Source: Haemonchus contortus
Taxonomy: Eukaryota > Nematoda > Chromadorea > Rhabditida > Trichostrongylidae
DNA: 64,000 nucleotides
Direction of reading: 5' to 3'
NCBI GenBank assembly: GCA_000469685.2
Contig: LS997564.1
Span: 38,598,448-38,662,447, forward strand
Every line of letters starts with the position of its first letter. Position 1 is the first letter of the stretch. Both the position numbers and the translations under genes were made by a program. Positions 35,401 through 47,774 of the stretch are shown here, piece after piece. The notes beneath the pieces are model-generated. The model was not told where the DNA came from. It did not search any database and was given only the letters and a program-made list of their open reading frames with translations.

Positions 35401-38400
35401 TCCTCCAAAGTCATCCCGTCCAAATGTTTTCTGACTTCAGCGAAAATCCGAAACAAGGACAACTGAATGAAATTTTGAGATGGGGGTTAGATCATTGTAT
35501 CCAGTCTTGATGAGTTATTATTTTGAAAAAAAGGTTATTACCCGAGCATATACCAAACATGGAGTGCAGGACATAAAGGACCTTGACAGAACCTTATAGA
35601 TTGGGTGACTTGTCACAAATGAGTAAGTAGGAAGACAGAGGCAATACAATAACCTGGTATAGGCGTGTTTGCATCTTCAAGTCGAACGCCACGCGATGCA
35701 AGAGCTTCACCAATGCTTTGTTCACTTCAACAGAATTGGTTGCGAAATCCTTCAGCAAGAAAACGTACCTAAATATTGGAGCCCCTCAAAGACGAAGAAA
35801 CTTGACTGAAAATTCCTGAGGATAAAAAAGTAGACTAACCATCGCAAGACATCCGTTCGAGCATAGAAATTGACGTACTCTTGAAGATCGAATTTAACCT
35901 AACAACTGGAAATTAGGAAGCAGAAATTACCAGAAACAGATATGAATACCTCTTTGGTCTCATATCTAGCTTCTTCTTCCTCTTCACTACTGTAAAGATC
36001 TTCTTCATCCTCACCATCAATCATCGATTCGGAAGCAAATTTCGTTTGAGCGGCTATCTCAGCTTTGAGAAGTTCGTCGGCCACCTTAAGAACAAGCTAC
36101 TTTTCAAGTAAACAGTCTAAAACTCCCTCGAGCTCTACCTCTTTCAAATCCGTGAAGAATATCTCTCGAATCTCTTCAACTTGTTGATCAGTGCTGTTTT
36201 CAGGGTCACCAAAAATGCCTAAAAAGGGTGATAGAGGACAATGTGAAATGCAGGGGAATGGAACCGCAGACCTTCGGTAGACCACATAGCCCTCGAGGCT
36301 CGATACAGTCCCATGGCATCCTTTGGACGACATTCGCGCATAGCTCTTTGAATTTTTAACATAGCAAATTTTCTGAAAACACAATACAACAAACTAATAA
36401 ACAGGAAATCCGCCTTTAAGATTTTTCTAGAATTTCTACAAACTGATGTTGCTCTTCTTGCACATCCAAAAGCGAATTTATAGGAATCTGATCCACTGAT
36501 GGTTCCACGTTGCCCAAAATAATGTCTTTGATCTCGTCAGCGATTTGAGACCATTTTTTCTCCATGTCTTCAGAACTCATACTATCCACTACTGCAGGAA
36601 GCGGCTCGGGACCGAATGTATCCTCTTAAACAAACTCAGCTCGACCGACTCGAAAAGAAAAGGAAATAGAAAAGTTAGGACGAGGTACTAACCTGGGGTC
36701 TTTTTTCTACGAGCACGTCTTATTTTACTCCTCTTAGTGACTGTTGTTAATTGACCAGCTTTCACACTTCGCTCGAGGAGACGGAAGTAGTGATGAGTTG
36801 CCAAGATTAGTTCTCGCAAAAATGTTTTCGATAAGAAACCAGGCTGAAAAAAATAACTTCCGCTGAGAAAGTATTCAATCAGAATATAAGGTTGAGAAGA
36901 AAAGAAAAAATACGGTAAGGCCGTGAAGGAATGGCTGGAACACTGTGAGAAAAGGTTAGTGGGTTTTCCAGTGTCTACAGATCACATCTCAGAAAGTGAG
37001 CAAAAAGCTCTTAAAATTCTAAACAAATCCAAGAAAGAGAGCAATTCTTCACGATCGCATTAAAACGAACCTTGAATTTTCTGATGAGAACGATTCCCAT
37101 CTCTCGATATTCTTCAACTGTCAAAATATGGTAGCATGTTCGCTTTGCAAACTCCTTTTCCTCAGGAGATCCCTTATCAAGAAGGTGCAGGTGGCTAAAT
37201 GACCCTTTATTGGTGTCAAGCTTTCTTCAGCACACTTAAAGAACTGCTTAACATAAAAACTCACAAAAGAATAAGCTCCTTGTAGGCCGACAATGCGTGC
37301 TGAGCCCGTAGACCAAAACTCTTTGCCTCTTTGTTCAATGCTGCCGCACTTTCAAGGTAATTATCAAGGTGCACTTGAATATGATGGAACGATTCAACGG
37401 GGAGACATACAGACACCTGAATAGCCCATGGCAGTATGCTGTGAAAAATAAGCAAGAACAAAGCGAATAGAGTATACTGAACATACGATTGATGAGGGAC
37501 GTCCTGCTAAGCGCGTGTACTCAAGCATAAACCGCATAAGCAAAAAGAAATACATATCAGCGTTTTTTTGACCAGCAGAAAGCCGCGTGTCGAAAGCCTA
37601 AAAATAAGAAATCCTAGGAATATTTACGAACAAATAGATCAGTGTCCACCGACCATCTCTCTACTACTTTTCATCAACCGATTGAAACACTTTGATAAGT
37701 CCTCTTCAAGACATTCCTTCAACTTGATTCGAAGCTCCATTGAAGATAGGTGGGTTTTTAGTTCGGCATCGAATGGCCTACAAAGAACTACGGCATAAAG
37801 AGTAAGAGGTATACACCACTGTACTTACCGCCTATTCTTTGCAATGGTCTTTTGGTGTTTTCTTTCGGCTTGAAAAGTCAACTCGTTCACATCCTTGAGC
37901 GGTCTTAAAGCAATGACTTAATTTTCGATATTGAAGCATTAGTTGGCACCAATTACTTGAGAACGACGAGGTCTTTTTCTTTGTTGACGGCAGACAATCC
38001 CTTTACGACGTATGAACCGAAGAATCTAAACGATAAAAAGTTTTTCGTGGGTTAGGAATGTGCATGGGAATGTTTCCTAGACATTCATTCTTTCGATAAA
38101 GAGTGAGCCAAATTCAGAAGTGAACCTTTCCAGCTTGCCAAACCCCTGCAAAACACTCCGTAGTTCAGGAAGAACTATGGAGTGTTTTGCAGCTTTTCGC
38201 AAAGCTCCACATCGCATATCCACAGAGTCGGATAATTAAGTGTTGGATCCCATACAGAGAAACTTCTATCAACCGATCAGATAGTGAGGAAAGAGTCGAC
38301 CCCGCAACACTCACCTTGGATGTCTGCTAGCTAGTATTTTTCTTCTTTGAGCGTTGAGCTTTGCTTTCTCAGTTTCCACTACTTGGCGCAGCTCTTCTTC

Positions 38401-40328
38401 AGCCTGTTCTTTCTCAGCCTGTGTTCTGCCTCGACCAGCAGAGGCGATGTCAGCAGGTTTCTAAACAAAAGTCTGTGAACAAGAAATGTCTAGATTCATT
38501 TCTGACACTTACATGTTCTTTGAGAATCAGCGCAAAAATGACCATGATGGATAGATGGAATTCTTGTTCTTTAGACTGCATAGCAATATGTGTCAACACC
38601 TTAAAAAAGTTTTGAGAGTCCCAAGAATTCCCTAGCAAAAGTTCCATCCTTACCTTATCTATGCCGGACTCCAAAAAGGCCATTATTACTCTGTCATGAC
38701 TATTCGACTCAGCAGCTGTTCTCTAAAAAAAGTTCCAACATGAAAGTGAAGAATAAATCAATACTAAAATAATCACAGACTCTGCCATCTCCCTCAGTTG
38801 GCGAGATTGAGAAAATATATCGTAACAAGACAATGATTCTTTCCATCACTAAACGGTCTTCTTCGAGACGATCTTCCCAATCCTGCAGTATGCATGATAA
38901 CAAAACACTTTGCTACTGGAGGGAAATATGAGTAAGAACTGTCACCGTTTCTATGAAATACTTCTCCAACTTTTTCTTCAAAACCGCGAAGAATTTCACG
39001 TCAGCGAATGCGAGCTTAGCTCTTCTGAGGTTTTCTTCCAACGTCCAGTAAGTTTGCCATTCATCACGATCTTCTGGCTGCTTCCCTTGCAAACTTACAA
39101 TAGCTGGCTGAGTGAGATTCGCCAACAATCTGAAAAACCATATAAAAAACTGGGTCAGATGGCCATACGCCAAAAACCAGTAGGTTTGTTACTGCGCAAA
39201 TTTTCGTAGAGTCCCGTACTCGTACCAAGGAAGGATTTCGGCTTGCGTCTAATTCTACACAGACTGAGGGAATGTTTTCAGCATCCTAGCTAAGGACTGT
39301 TTGATTTTGCTTGTTGCTAAGGACTTCTGTCCGAAAATAGCGTTGCGTTCGCCACATCCGTCCGTCCGCGTGCTAAGAGGGGGAAGGTTTGAACTTCAGT
39401 GGAAGGATACTTAGACGCCGCTGAACCACTGCCGCTTGTCTTGGTAATTCGGGGGAAGTACCGCCACTTCGAATAGATGCATGCGGCGGGATGTTGAGAA
39501 TACTACCTCAGGTGCTGACCAAGAAAGAGTGGCAGAGAATTGACAGGACATCACAAACCCAGTTCTCAGAAATTGAAACCAGATCATCCGGTTGAAAAAA
39601 TTCTCTTGAAAAAACACCGCTGTGGGTATCGGCTGTGATCGAAACACAATCGACGTTGAATGACTACGTAACTACCACTGATTCAATTATTTCAGAGTTC
39701 AAGTATGAAGGTTATCGGTAGTACACAGTAGAATAACCACAATTCCACAGAAACATGAAAACTCAACATCAGTGCTTCTTACCTAAGTGTAATGTCGAAC
39801 ATGTTGTCCTTGAGGTCGTCTGATTTAATAATAGGGATGAGATCATTTTCGATGATATTACGCTCTCCACAAATTTTACGAGCCAACAATAGGTTATTGT
39901 CGGTTCGAAGAAACCGAATCAAAATCACGGATGGTCTCTGGAAATGAAATATACTTCAAAGTTTTTATCCGGATCGATCGTTTTATTCCAGTATTTCAAA
40001 AATTATCTACGAATCGAACCCAAAGGGAAAGTTCAAGTGAGAAATATGCTGAAGGTTGAGATCGAGCATTTCTATCGCTAGTGCTCACAATATTTCGTAC
40101 CACTGCTATTCATTTTTCGTTGTGAAAGGAACATAAGGTCGAAGACTACAGTTTTACTAAGGCAACAGATGGATTCCCGTGTAAAACAATCATACCATGG
40201 ATGCCATATAAGGAACTGTGAGCAGCATAATTTGAAAAAAACACACCATAGCAATCAGGCTCCTGGTAGTAGACTCCATCTTCGAGATATCCTAAAGCAC
40301 TGATCGTCCCTTGAATTAAGACCTCCAT
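32489..40328 (-). CDS. tim-1: TIMELESS orthologue (TIM-1-like replication fork/cohesion protein), 31 exons
   Basis: Timeless stabilises replication forks with Tipin/Claspin and in worms supports sister-chromatid cohesion; it acts in the nucleus. I model 31 exons (40245-40328, 39783-39937, 38946-39129, 38781-38882, 38654-38722, 38513-38599, 38315-38460, 37957-38025, 37829-37903, 37654-37777, 37487-37597, 37265-37416, 37071-37194, 36693-36843, 36444-36624, 36272-36372, 36139-36218, 35950-36084, 35840-35898, 35654-35768, 35344-35462, 35172-35276, 35006-35109, 34822-34939, 34062-34141, 33888-34014, 33537-33631, 33323-33443, 33117-33261, 32822-32983, 32489-32656), 1215 aa, close to the human length of about 1200. 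Family motifs: ALGYLEDGVYYQEPDC at the N-terminus, LLANLTQPAI near residue 80, RFFGSYVVKGL, LVKLLHRVAFDLKMQ and PELLFWKG. The C-terminal third has repeated PAB-like modules ending RPRTRKQI, FSRQKIIKQI and RPRRQIEHEL, then an acidic Ser-rich tail ending LSDSDED. The start follows a trans-splice-type acceptor at 40336/40337. The exon 1 donor is ambiguous by 2 nt; I chose the phase-consistent one. Confidence 0.95.
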
Positions 40329-40345
40329 TTCGTGCTCTGAATATA
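40329..40345 (-). promoter_or_regulatory. Probable spliced-leader acceptor of tim-1
   Basis: On the minus strand TTTATATTCAG lies 8 nt before the start codon, with no matching upstream donor or coding exon recognised. This is the usual form of a nematode trans-splice site. Inferred from sequence only. Confidence 0.5.
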
Positions 40346-40488
40346 AACGCTGTTATAAGGCGTCAGTTTTTTTTTTCTGGAAATTTTACAGAGACCAATA
40401 ATTCTCGGGAAAACACGTTTCAATGAGCGACTCATCCCAGATGAAGTGTGTGATAGCGGTCGACAAAGACACTAAAGTGAAAATTCAG

Positions 40489-40639
40489 TCCGGCACTCGG
40501 CTCTTACAGTAACCCCTGGCTTACCCGACCACCCACCCCCGTGTCCTTGCCCAAAGCCTCTTTCCGACGCGTCGTATATGTGACGGGTAAAAATTTGCGT
40601 ATTAACACGTGCCGGATTACTGTAAGAACCGAGTGCCGG
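40489..40639. repeat. MITE-like inverted repeat upstream of tim-1
   Basis: TCCGGCACTCGGCTCTTACAGTAA and TTACTGTAAGAACCGAGTGCCGGA face each other across about 100 bp, 160 bp upstream of the tim-1 start. Confidence 0.75.
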
Positions 40640-41440
40640 ATTGGATTTTCGTTCCTGTGACAAAGACAGGGTCCGCATCATTGAGGGTGAGAGATGGGCC
40701 TAAGCCTAACTCAAGTTCAATCCAACTCATAATCCATTACTCTTGCCTAACATTATTAGAGAAGTGTTTCCACCTCACTTAAATGTGAAAGCTTATGGAA
40801 ACAGAGAAACACAAACAGAGGCTAGTCTTCACTGTGGTGGATGGTATTCAAAACTGCAATACGTTGATGAGTCATTTGAAGATCACTATTTTCGATAGCA
40901 TTTACTCATTCAACGGAAAAAAACGTTCGAAAATCATGGTGATTAACCGAACAATCCTGAACTTTTTTTTCGAAAAATTCTTGCCTTAAAAGCCACGATC
41001 ATTATGTCATTATTTATCGGGAATAAAAGTGACTTCAGCTGAATAATGGAACTTTTTACATTATGAAGATTGTAGAAGCAGAAGTGTCCTTCATGAAAGT
41101 AATGACGATGCAGATGAAAGACAAGAACAGGCTAGCGGCATTATGTACAAGTATCACAACCTTCTAAACCATAGGATTAATAAAACGTTTCCTAAAAAAA
41201 ACCCATTTATGATTACTTATTGCACCGTACTGCCGTGAAAACGCTTAAGATTGACTGCTTATAAATAAGAGTCGCTGATTTTAACTCATCAAAATTTAGT
41301 AGACATAACAAATGTGGAAAAAAATGAAATAATACCCATCCAGTAGAAAGAAGGGTTAGTGAGCTTTTAAAACTAAAAATTTCGCGCCCTTGCCGGCGCA
41401 TTTGCACCATCGTGCCGTCACTACCGTAATGGCTGCAGCG

Positions 41441-41714
41441 AGGGGCGGGGGACGTGCGATTCGTGCGATTCCGGGTGCGCGCGGCAAATTGCGCGGGGAA
41501 GTTCGCGATGGTTCAAACAAATCCTGCGCCTATCGTTGGAGCAAAAACTTGAAGTAAAGTACTTCAGTAGGGTCGGACAATCATACTTACCTTCTTCATT
41601 TCAAATTTGGACCCCAATGATAGGCGCAGAAGTTGTTTGAACCACCGCGAATTTCGCCGCGCTATTTGCCGCGCGCACCCAGAATCGCACGAATCGCAAC
41701 ACACCCGCGAGGGG
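41441..41714. repeat. GC-rich hairpin element, copy 1
   Basis: Arms begin GATTCGTGCGATTCCGGGTG, CGCGCGGCAAATTGCGCGG and pair with CCGCGCTATTTGCCGCGCGC..GAATCGCACGAATCG. The centre includes ACTTGAAGTAAAGTA..TACTTAC. Related copies are at 60345-60557 and 61648-61858. Confidence 0.8.
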
Positions 41715-41754
41715 CTGATCTAGAGAAGTACTGATTTGTTCGATGGTGGGAGAG

Positions 41755-41830
41755 TCGTGGGTGGGCGACAGTACAGTGTCTTACTTCAATGTGCTCGAAA
41801 TTCCGTCCTCCGAATACTAACAACCACCCC
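41755..41830. repeat. Dispersed repeat left of the palindromic element
   Basis: ATTCCGTCCTCCGAATACTA recurs at 42930-42955 in the same orientation, with weakly similar flanks (GTGGG..GAGAGTC/GAGAGCT). The two copies flank the palindromic element. Confidence 0.5.
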
Positions 41831-42127
41831 CTATAAGTTTTCATCATCTAATCTTCATAGGTGATCGAATACTCCTCACTCGATTACAGAGTAAACTACG
41901 AATTGTAATACAGTGTCTAAATTGCCATTTTATTTGAGGCCACAAAGAGTTGGGGATGCAAGGTGATGCAATTTTTAGGCTTAGCTTCTACTCAGTGACT
42001 TGTTGATCCCTCTTTTAATCGTGCAAATTCCACTCCATGAGAAAACTGCCTGAAAATGGAAATGGAAAAAAAGCAGAGAAAAATTCAGGGGCTGAAGCAC
42101 GGCTCATCCCGTCTCCCACATTTGGGG

Positions 42128-42645
42128 TGTGGTGCAGTAGGAACGAAATTGTCGCGTCGCGGCGAGAGAGACGCCGCGCGCGAAGGAATGTAGCAGAATG
42201 TAGCAGCAAGTAAGAAATTTAAGAACACAAAAACTAACAATAGAACAATGTCTAAATAATGATCGCATATCGATTGGACTGTATGAAGAATGCTAGAACT
42301 GTTATGAACAGGCGAATGGTCCGCGACAGCCGCGTGCGGCGGATCGATTACACAGTACCGTTCCTACTGCCCGTCTCCGGGAGACGGGCGTTAGGAACGA
42401 TTTTGAGTAATCGATTCGCCGCAGACGGCTGACGCGCACCGCTCATTCGCCGTTATTACAGCTCTACTGTTGTTCATACAGCTCAATCGATTACGATCAT
42501 TATTTTATGCATAATTCTACTATTAGTACTTTTGTTCTTGTATTTCTTACCTACTGCTGCATCCTGCTACATTCCTTCGCGCGCGACGCCGCTCTCACCG
42601 CGACGCGACCATTTCGTTCCTAACGCACCACACCCCCCATCTCCC
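42128..42645. mobile_element. Near-complete palindromic foldback element, about 515 bp
   Basis: The two halves are reverse complements over about 255 bp each, from GGGTGTGGTGCAGTAGGAACG at the left to CGTTCCTAACGCACCACACCCC at the right. The centre near 42380 is CCGTCTCCGGGAGACGG with almost no loop. Arms share GAAGGAATGTAGCAG, GTAAGAAAT, ATCGATTG and GGCGAAT blocks with about 15-20% differences. No coding capacity. Confidence 0.85.
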
Positions 42646-44845
42646 TGACATGTGTATTGATTCCATGTAGGACAGCACGTTTCAGTGGCATTGCAGAAGA
42701 GATTAGCATCACTTCTATCTACAGTATACACGCAGCTACCGTTGGCTTCACCCAGTCTTGGTTTAAGATCGTTTTGAATCAATCCAAAAAAATGAATAAA
42801 TTATGAAAATGGAGTGCCCATAGATGTTCCAAAGACATCACAGAGACTACCCAAGCCTTATTGCACTCGTAAATCGCATCGAGCTAGGAAGTGGGAGGGA
42901 GTGAGAGCTGATACTACTTTGAAGTACATGATCAGAATTCCGTCCTCCGAATACTACCAGCCTTGCCCTGTAGACCACACAGGAATCCATTCCTATGAAA
43001 TCCTTCCAATCCCCTTTTTTCGTATCATCCACTAGAGAGTGAGCTTTTTCTCGTTGTAGTCTTCCGCGGATTGGTCACTGGTGCTTAAAAAGCCTGCACG
43101 AAGAGGGTCAGGCGAATTGATGTTCTTCTTGGGCAGCGGGCATCAACTGGATAGCTTAGCAAATCCTTTTGTTCGATGGAAGTTGGGGATTTAAAGCTAA
43201 CTGCGAGGTATTATTCGTGCGATCTTTGCTTTCCCGTTTGGGCTCCAACGAAATTCATGACGTTTCCGGGCATCTTGATCGTTGATGCTTTCCAATATGC
43301 AAAGCTTTCCCGACTTCAAGTAACCAACGAACACAAGGGCTCCACGTCACAAAAGTTCCTTGAATCTTCGAATGGCCACTTATCTTCGCTTTAAGTTTTC
43401 CCTTCACTTCTGAGCTAGCAACATCTAGCTTTGCCCTACCTTCTCCTGATAACTTCTCCTCCTGATACAGCTTTTGTTGAAAACGGAAGGTCCCGGGTTA
43501 CAATTTTCGAAATAAAGCCCCTTTCCATCACCCTTTTGGGTATAATGTGGGTGGCGCAGAGAAATGAGCCCCTTGGTGGTGGTTCCAAACTATGGGGCAT
43601 TACATCCGGTCCCCGTTAGCTGCGATTCCTTCCTAGTAGTCAACCCACGTCATGTCTCTGTTGATTTCACCACTTGGGTGTATACCGTACCGCTTGGGCA
43701 CACCACCCACTGCCTGTGGTATCCACTGATTCAGCTAGAAAACCCCGCTAGCCAGGAATTAACTCAGCTTTACTGGATCCGCAAACACCCAGTAAGTATA
43801 GGAGCCCCTCTCACTGCTCAAATGCTGGTCCCACTCCTCGTTGAAGATGTTCAGCCACAAATCTCAAACTCAACCGCCACATTCTTGAGCCTCATGGACC
43901 GGTCCATGGAAAGTGTAACGAATGTTCCTTCCGTCGTTTTTTTCTGCTGCCCCTTGTGAGGGCGGGTTCGATGGAGGACGGGTTATTCTGGGGTTCTAAC
44001 AGTCGTTAAGTGGCTTCTCCCAATGTTATCTTAACAGCCTACTCTAATGTCATCATATTTTCTCCGTTGTGTTTGGAAACCTATTGAACTTGTTTTCTTT
44101 CACATTTGCTGAAGATTTTTATAATCGACAGCAGCTGTTATATTAATCCTATGGGTCCCGTTTTCCACTATTACAATGTGATGTATGTTTACTCGATACC
44201 ATTGTGTTATTCACTGTCTCTTGGGACGGATAAATTGGCAGTCATTCATTTGATATGTATTACTCTGCTCATCTTCTGTTTCATTCCTCGTTCCCACTCA
44301 CCCACTTCCGTTTCCACATTTGGATTCCGATGTAATTGTACCCGTCTAACAAGTAGCTACTTAATATCAAACGTTTTGATTTCCTTATAAAAAGTCTAAA
44401 AAAGGGTGAAGGAGGTTGTTCTTCGCTTTTAGCCAAGTTTCGAGGTCATGGATTTCATGCCGGCATGAAGCCAGTCAATTTCTTTTTTTTAAGTTCAAAC
44501 AGAGACTGTTCTGAGCTAATGGAGAAGCCTGAGCCCATTCGGACGACTTCAAGACCTCCAAAGAGATTCGAATTGTAGTACACTTAATGAGACATTTTCT
44601 CCGTGAATTGGCCCCTTCCGAAGGAATGAAAGGAGAGAACAAAAAAAAAAAAAGGATTGCAGTTGATGCTTCTATAGAACGCCAGTGGAGTAGGAGGGAG
44701 CTACTAGTTACCCAAAGAAGGCCTAAAGTAGCGATATTTCCAGTAGAGTTGCATTCGAGATCCACTTATCACGTGTCGTCTCTCTCTCGTTGAACACTAG
44801 TTTCCCCAAGCTCGCGCCAGTAACGTCTCCATTCCTCCCAGTCAC

Positions 44846-44905
44846 GAGCCGTAGTGGTCCAGTGGAACGCCCTTGCTCGAGAGACACTAGGCATAACATT
44901 CATTT
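44846..44905 (+). repeat. Possible tRNA-derived fragment
   Basis: TGGTCCAGTGG is a perfect A-box match followed by CGCCCTTGCTCGAGAG, like the D-to-anticodon part of a Ser/Leu tRNA. No clean B box or acceptor stem follows. Confidence 0.3.
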
Positions 44906-45489
44906 TGCTCAGAGCTTTGGTGACGATGTGTGACCGTCACGCTTGCTACCGTACTGTCACTTTTACCGGACTATTTGTGACACAATATTTTATCTCTTAT
45001 ATCTCAGTAAATGCCATCTGTGTCAGACGAATAGCAAATGCCGGGGGTTTCAGCTGACATTTTGAGCTTCTTGACCTTCATAGTACTAAAGGAGGTCATG
45101 CCTGCTGATGCAGAATAAGTAGGTGTAACGTAAAAATTACCTCTCAACAATTTGTACTCTTTTTTAATCTTTCACATATGCCACTATTTTTTTCATTGAA
45201 CTTACTTCACCTTCAACAACGGTATTTATAAAGTTCTAAAGTCCTCTTTCCGAGTCGCTGACTACATGAAGTGTTTCTTCAACTTCCACTTACCGCTAGC
45301 TGCTTTTTTTCAAATTGACTATCTTTCGTTTGCACCGTTGCAATTCGCCACGACTCTTATGATGGCGCTTTGAGTACACTCCGAATAAAAACCGAGCATT
45401 TTTGTGTCTTTATCATCTATTATCACGACAATGAACTTATTTTTGTTTTCTCCGCAAGACCTTGCTCTAGCTTTTCTTCTGCTATCTAA

Positions 45490-45560
45490 AATGATAATTA
45501 AAAGCTGTCGCATCAACTGTGAACCACGACGCCCATGCCGTATTCTGATTTGAAGACCTT
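45490..45560. repeat. Dispersed repeat shared with 55800-55865
   Basis: CAACTGTGAACCACG..GCCGTATTCTGAT matches AAGCTGTGAACCACGCC..GCCGTATTATGGAT at 55815-55855, in direct orientation. Confidence 0.5.
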
Positions 45561-46920
45561 TTTCATCTGACAAGCAAGACTCACCCGAACAAGGCGCGAG
45601 AAGAGTTGAAATGAATATTTGGCCCTCTCAGAGCCCCCTAAAGATAGCTAGCGAAGTTTTTTGTATTATAATTTTGTTGTGTGTTACCTGCGGAAATTTA
45701 AATGACCATATGAATCTCTCGTATGTTCGTTAAAAAATTAATGCGAATATAGAGAGGACTTCAGAGCACAGCGCACTTCGTGCTCTCCTTCACAGTTTGC
45801 GAAGCTGCGAAATTTCCACTTTTTTACAGAAATTTCTGCCAATTTTTGTACTTGAGTCTCATTCATTAATCGGCCTCTACCCTTTCGATGATCGTTGCCT
45901 TTTGGCCCGAAGCAATACATTCGAGCTCCTTTCTGGATGTTTTTCATGACTTCCTGTGTGTATCTGGTTCATGGAATAAAATTTGAAGAAATGATGATCT
46001 AAAGTAAAAAAATTATGAATCAAAATCACAGTTTTGATGTATTACGTGTAGATGCAGCTAGTAATCCAGTCCGAGGTAAGGAGTTCATTTGGCAACTGCT
46101 AAATGTGAAAGGAGTAGTTATAAAATGGTGGGAACTGACGCTGAGGCTCAATTTTCAATTTCCACTACCCCCTTTTTGTCGTTTAGTGGCTGTTGATAAA
46201 GTTATCTCACATTTGCGTTGGCTCAGAGAACTAGCACTGTTCCAAATTCTATTTTTTTTCTTTGCCTGCTATCTTCTCTGGATCTTCTCTTTCATCAAAG
46301 TTGTCACTTCGGTGCCAAGCTCAGCCTTCCCTATTCTACACTAGCGGGGGAACGCGTCCTAATACTATACAGTAATGAATTACTACTTCTCGTAGTTATA
46401 AGAGGCTCCCATTTCACATTTGATAACTTCGATGTTCTACTCATTTCTCTCTTTTGGGTTATCTCAAACAGCATTGATTACCTTCGGAACATCAAAAGTC
46501 GTACTGGTATGGCTATGGTCTGATATTGCCAATGCGGAGGGCAAAAGAGACTGCGAACGTAAGACGGTCATTGGGCTACTATTGAAATTTCTGAATTATC
46601 AACAATAGGGTCTGTGTGGGTACGCGGGTGTGTGAACTCCAAAACTGCCTTCAGACCTTGAGGGATAAGATAGGGATTTGATTCGCAGGTATGGACCAAT
46701 CTGCCAATTTGCCGCTGATTTTTTGAATTCGAGAATTCAGGAACAAATGGCTCGAAAAGAAGAATATCGAGGGAAAGATTGATGAATGAAAAGTTTATTC
46801 AAGTACTCTCTATACCACTTTCTTCTTGTCTCAACATTGAACTATAGCAGACTGGATGAGATTGGGGTTCTCCATTTTGAGCACCGAAAGAAACTCATAT
46901 ATCTGAAAATCGCTACTTTA

Positions 46921-47774
46921 TTAGCTGTTTCCAGTTCCAATATGAACGTACATACATATGTATATACACCAGTCGGATCGCCCGGCTATCACCGTGCTCT
47001 CCTTTTCCCTAATGAACTCGGTCGCCTCCTGTAAGGTTGCTTTCATAGTCCGCGATATGGCCGGCGAGCGAACGAGCGACGGGGGTGGCGCTTGCCCCTT
47101 GTTCACAACTAAATCTTGATGGATACTGCCGGCCGAGTAGTCTCCCGTCGCTCGCTCGCTCGCGGACCAAATCGCGGACTATGAAAGCAGCCTAACCCTT
47201 CCGATTTTGGATGTTCTGGTACAGAAGAACAGGAACTGACAACTTCCTTCCAAACACATACACACAGACAAACCAGTAGATACACTGCGTTATATATAGT
47301 GGGCTATATATGTACCTCATCACAATCCTTGGCAGGAATGCTGTAAGCAACGGCCACAAATCCATCAATGTTCAGAACTCTCTCATAGATAGCCTCACTG
47401 ATATAGTTAACGCCGTACTGATCTTCGGTGAATTTGGCCTGAACCAAAATTTTAAAAATTATTTTTGTAAAATGACCCATTTACATTAGTGAATTAGAAA
47501 CTTAGGGTTGGAACCTAACGACTTACCATCGATCTGTATACCTTCATGAAGTCGGGATTCGTCTTAGGGTTGAAGTATTCATAAGTGATGATGACAGCTT
47601 GTCCTTGGCCTGCTTGGATACTCCCCGGTATTAGGCGATAGCGAGTTTCTCTCTTCGCAACTTTCTCAATTGAAATAAGGTTTTGTTAAGTGGAAGCATC
47701 TTGGGAGCATCTCAGTCACTTACCGCTGAGGCAGTGACTAGCAAGGAAAGGAAAAGAAGCATGAATTGGGTCAT
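46921..47774 (-). CDS. Small secreted protein, family member A (unrecognised family)
   Basis: Not recognised as a named family. Exons 47724-47774 (MTQFMLLFLSLLVTASA, a clear signal peptide), 47527-47652, 47316-47438 and, less surely, 46921-47028 give about 135 aa. Exon 2 carries QAVIITYEYFNPKTN..VYRSM, shared with member D (QAVIITYQRINSGTN). Exon 3 carries NIDGFVAVAYSIPAKDCDE, which aligns with RHFALVYTITRTDCSK of member B and ends at the same splice position after the Cys. Intron 3 contains a foldback transposon ending 6 nt before the 3' splice site of exon 4, and exon 4 does not resemble the last exon of B or E, so the true 3' end may differ; an alternative acceptor near 47247 is also open. 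Divergent to member B. Confidence 0.65.
47035..47192. mobile_element. Foldback element with GGYTGCTTTCATAG TIRs and TAA target duplication
   Basis: The left end GGTTGCTTTCATAGTCCGCG and the right end CGCGGACTATGAAAGCAGCC are near-perfect inverted repeats with arms of about 50 bp, including (GCGA)n. TAA directly flanks both ends, consistent with a 3-bp target duplication as in PIF/Harbinger-type elements. Non-autonomous: no coding capacity. Confidence 0.8.

Larger units (their letters stand above)
42960..46920. other. Repeat-derived region, no gene recognised
   Basis: ORFs up to 131 codons (43564-43959, +) show no motif. Contains the repeats listed and a B-box-like GTCCCGGGTTACAATTTTCG at 43491. 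Confidence 0.45.

Noticed and set aside
35524..35583. Possible extra tim-1 exon (VLYVLHSMFGICS)
   Set aside because: Joining the exons on either side directly is in phase and reproduces the conserved Timeless order, so the extra exon would break homology.
36930..36960. Short candidate tim-1 exon between exons 13 and 14
   Set aside because: Exons 13 and 14 join in phase as KFK-PGFLSKTF, matching the family.
39960..40035. tRNA gene suggested by GGGTTCGATTC on the minus strand
   Set aside because: The bases around the box do not form a T stem and no D or anticodon arm is seen.
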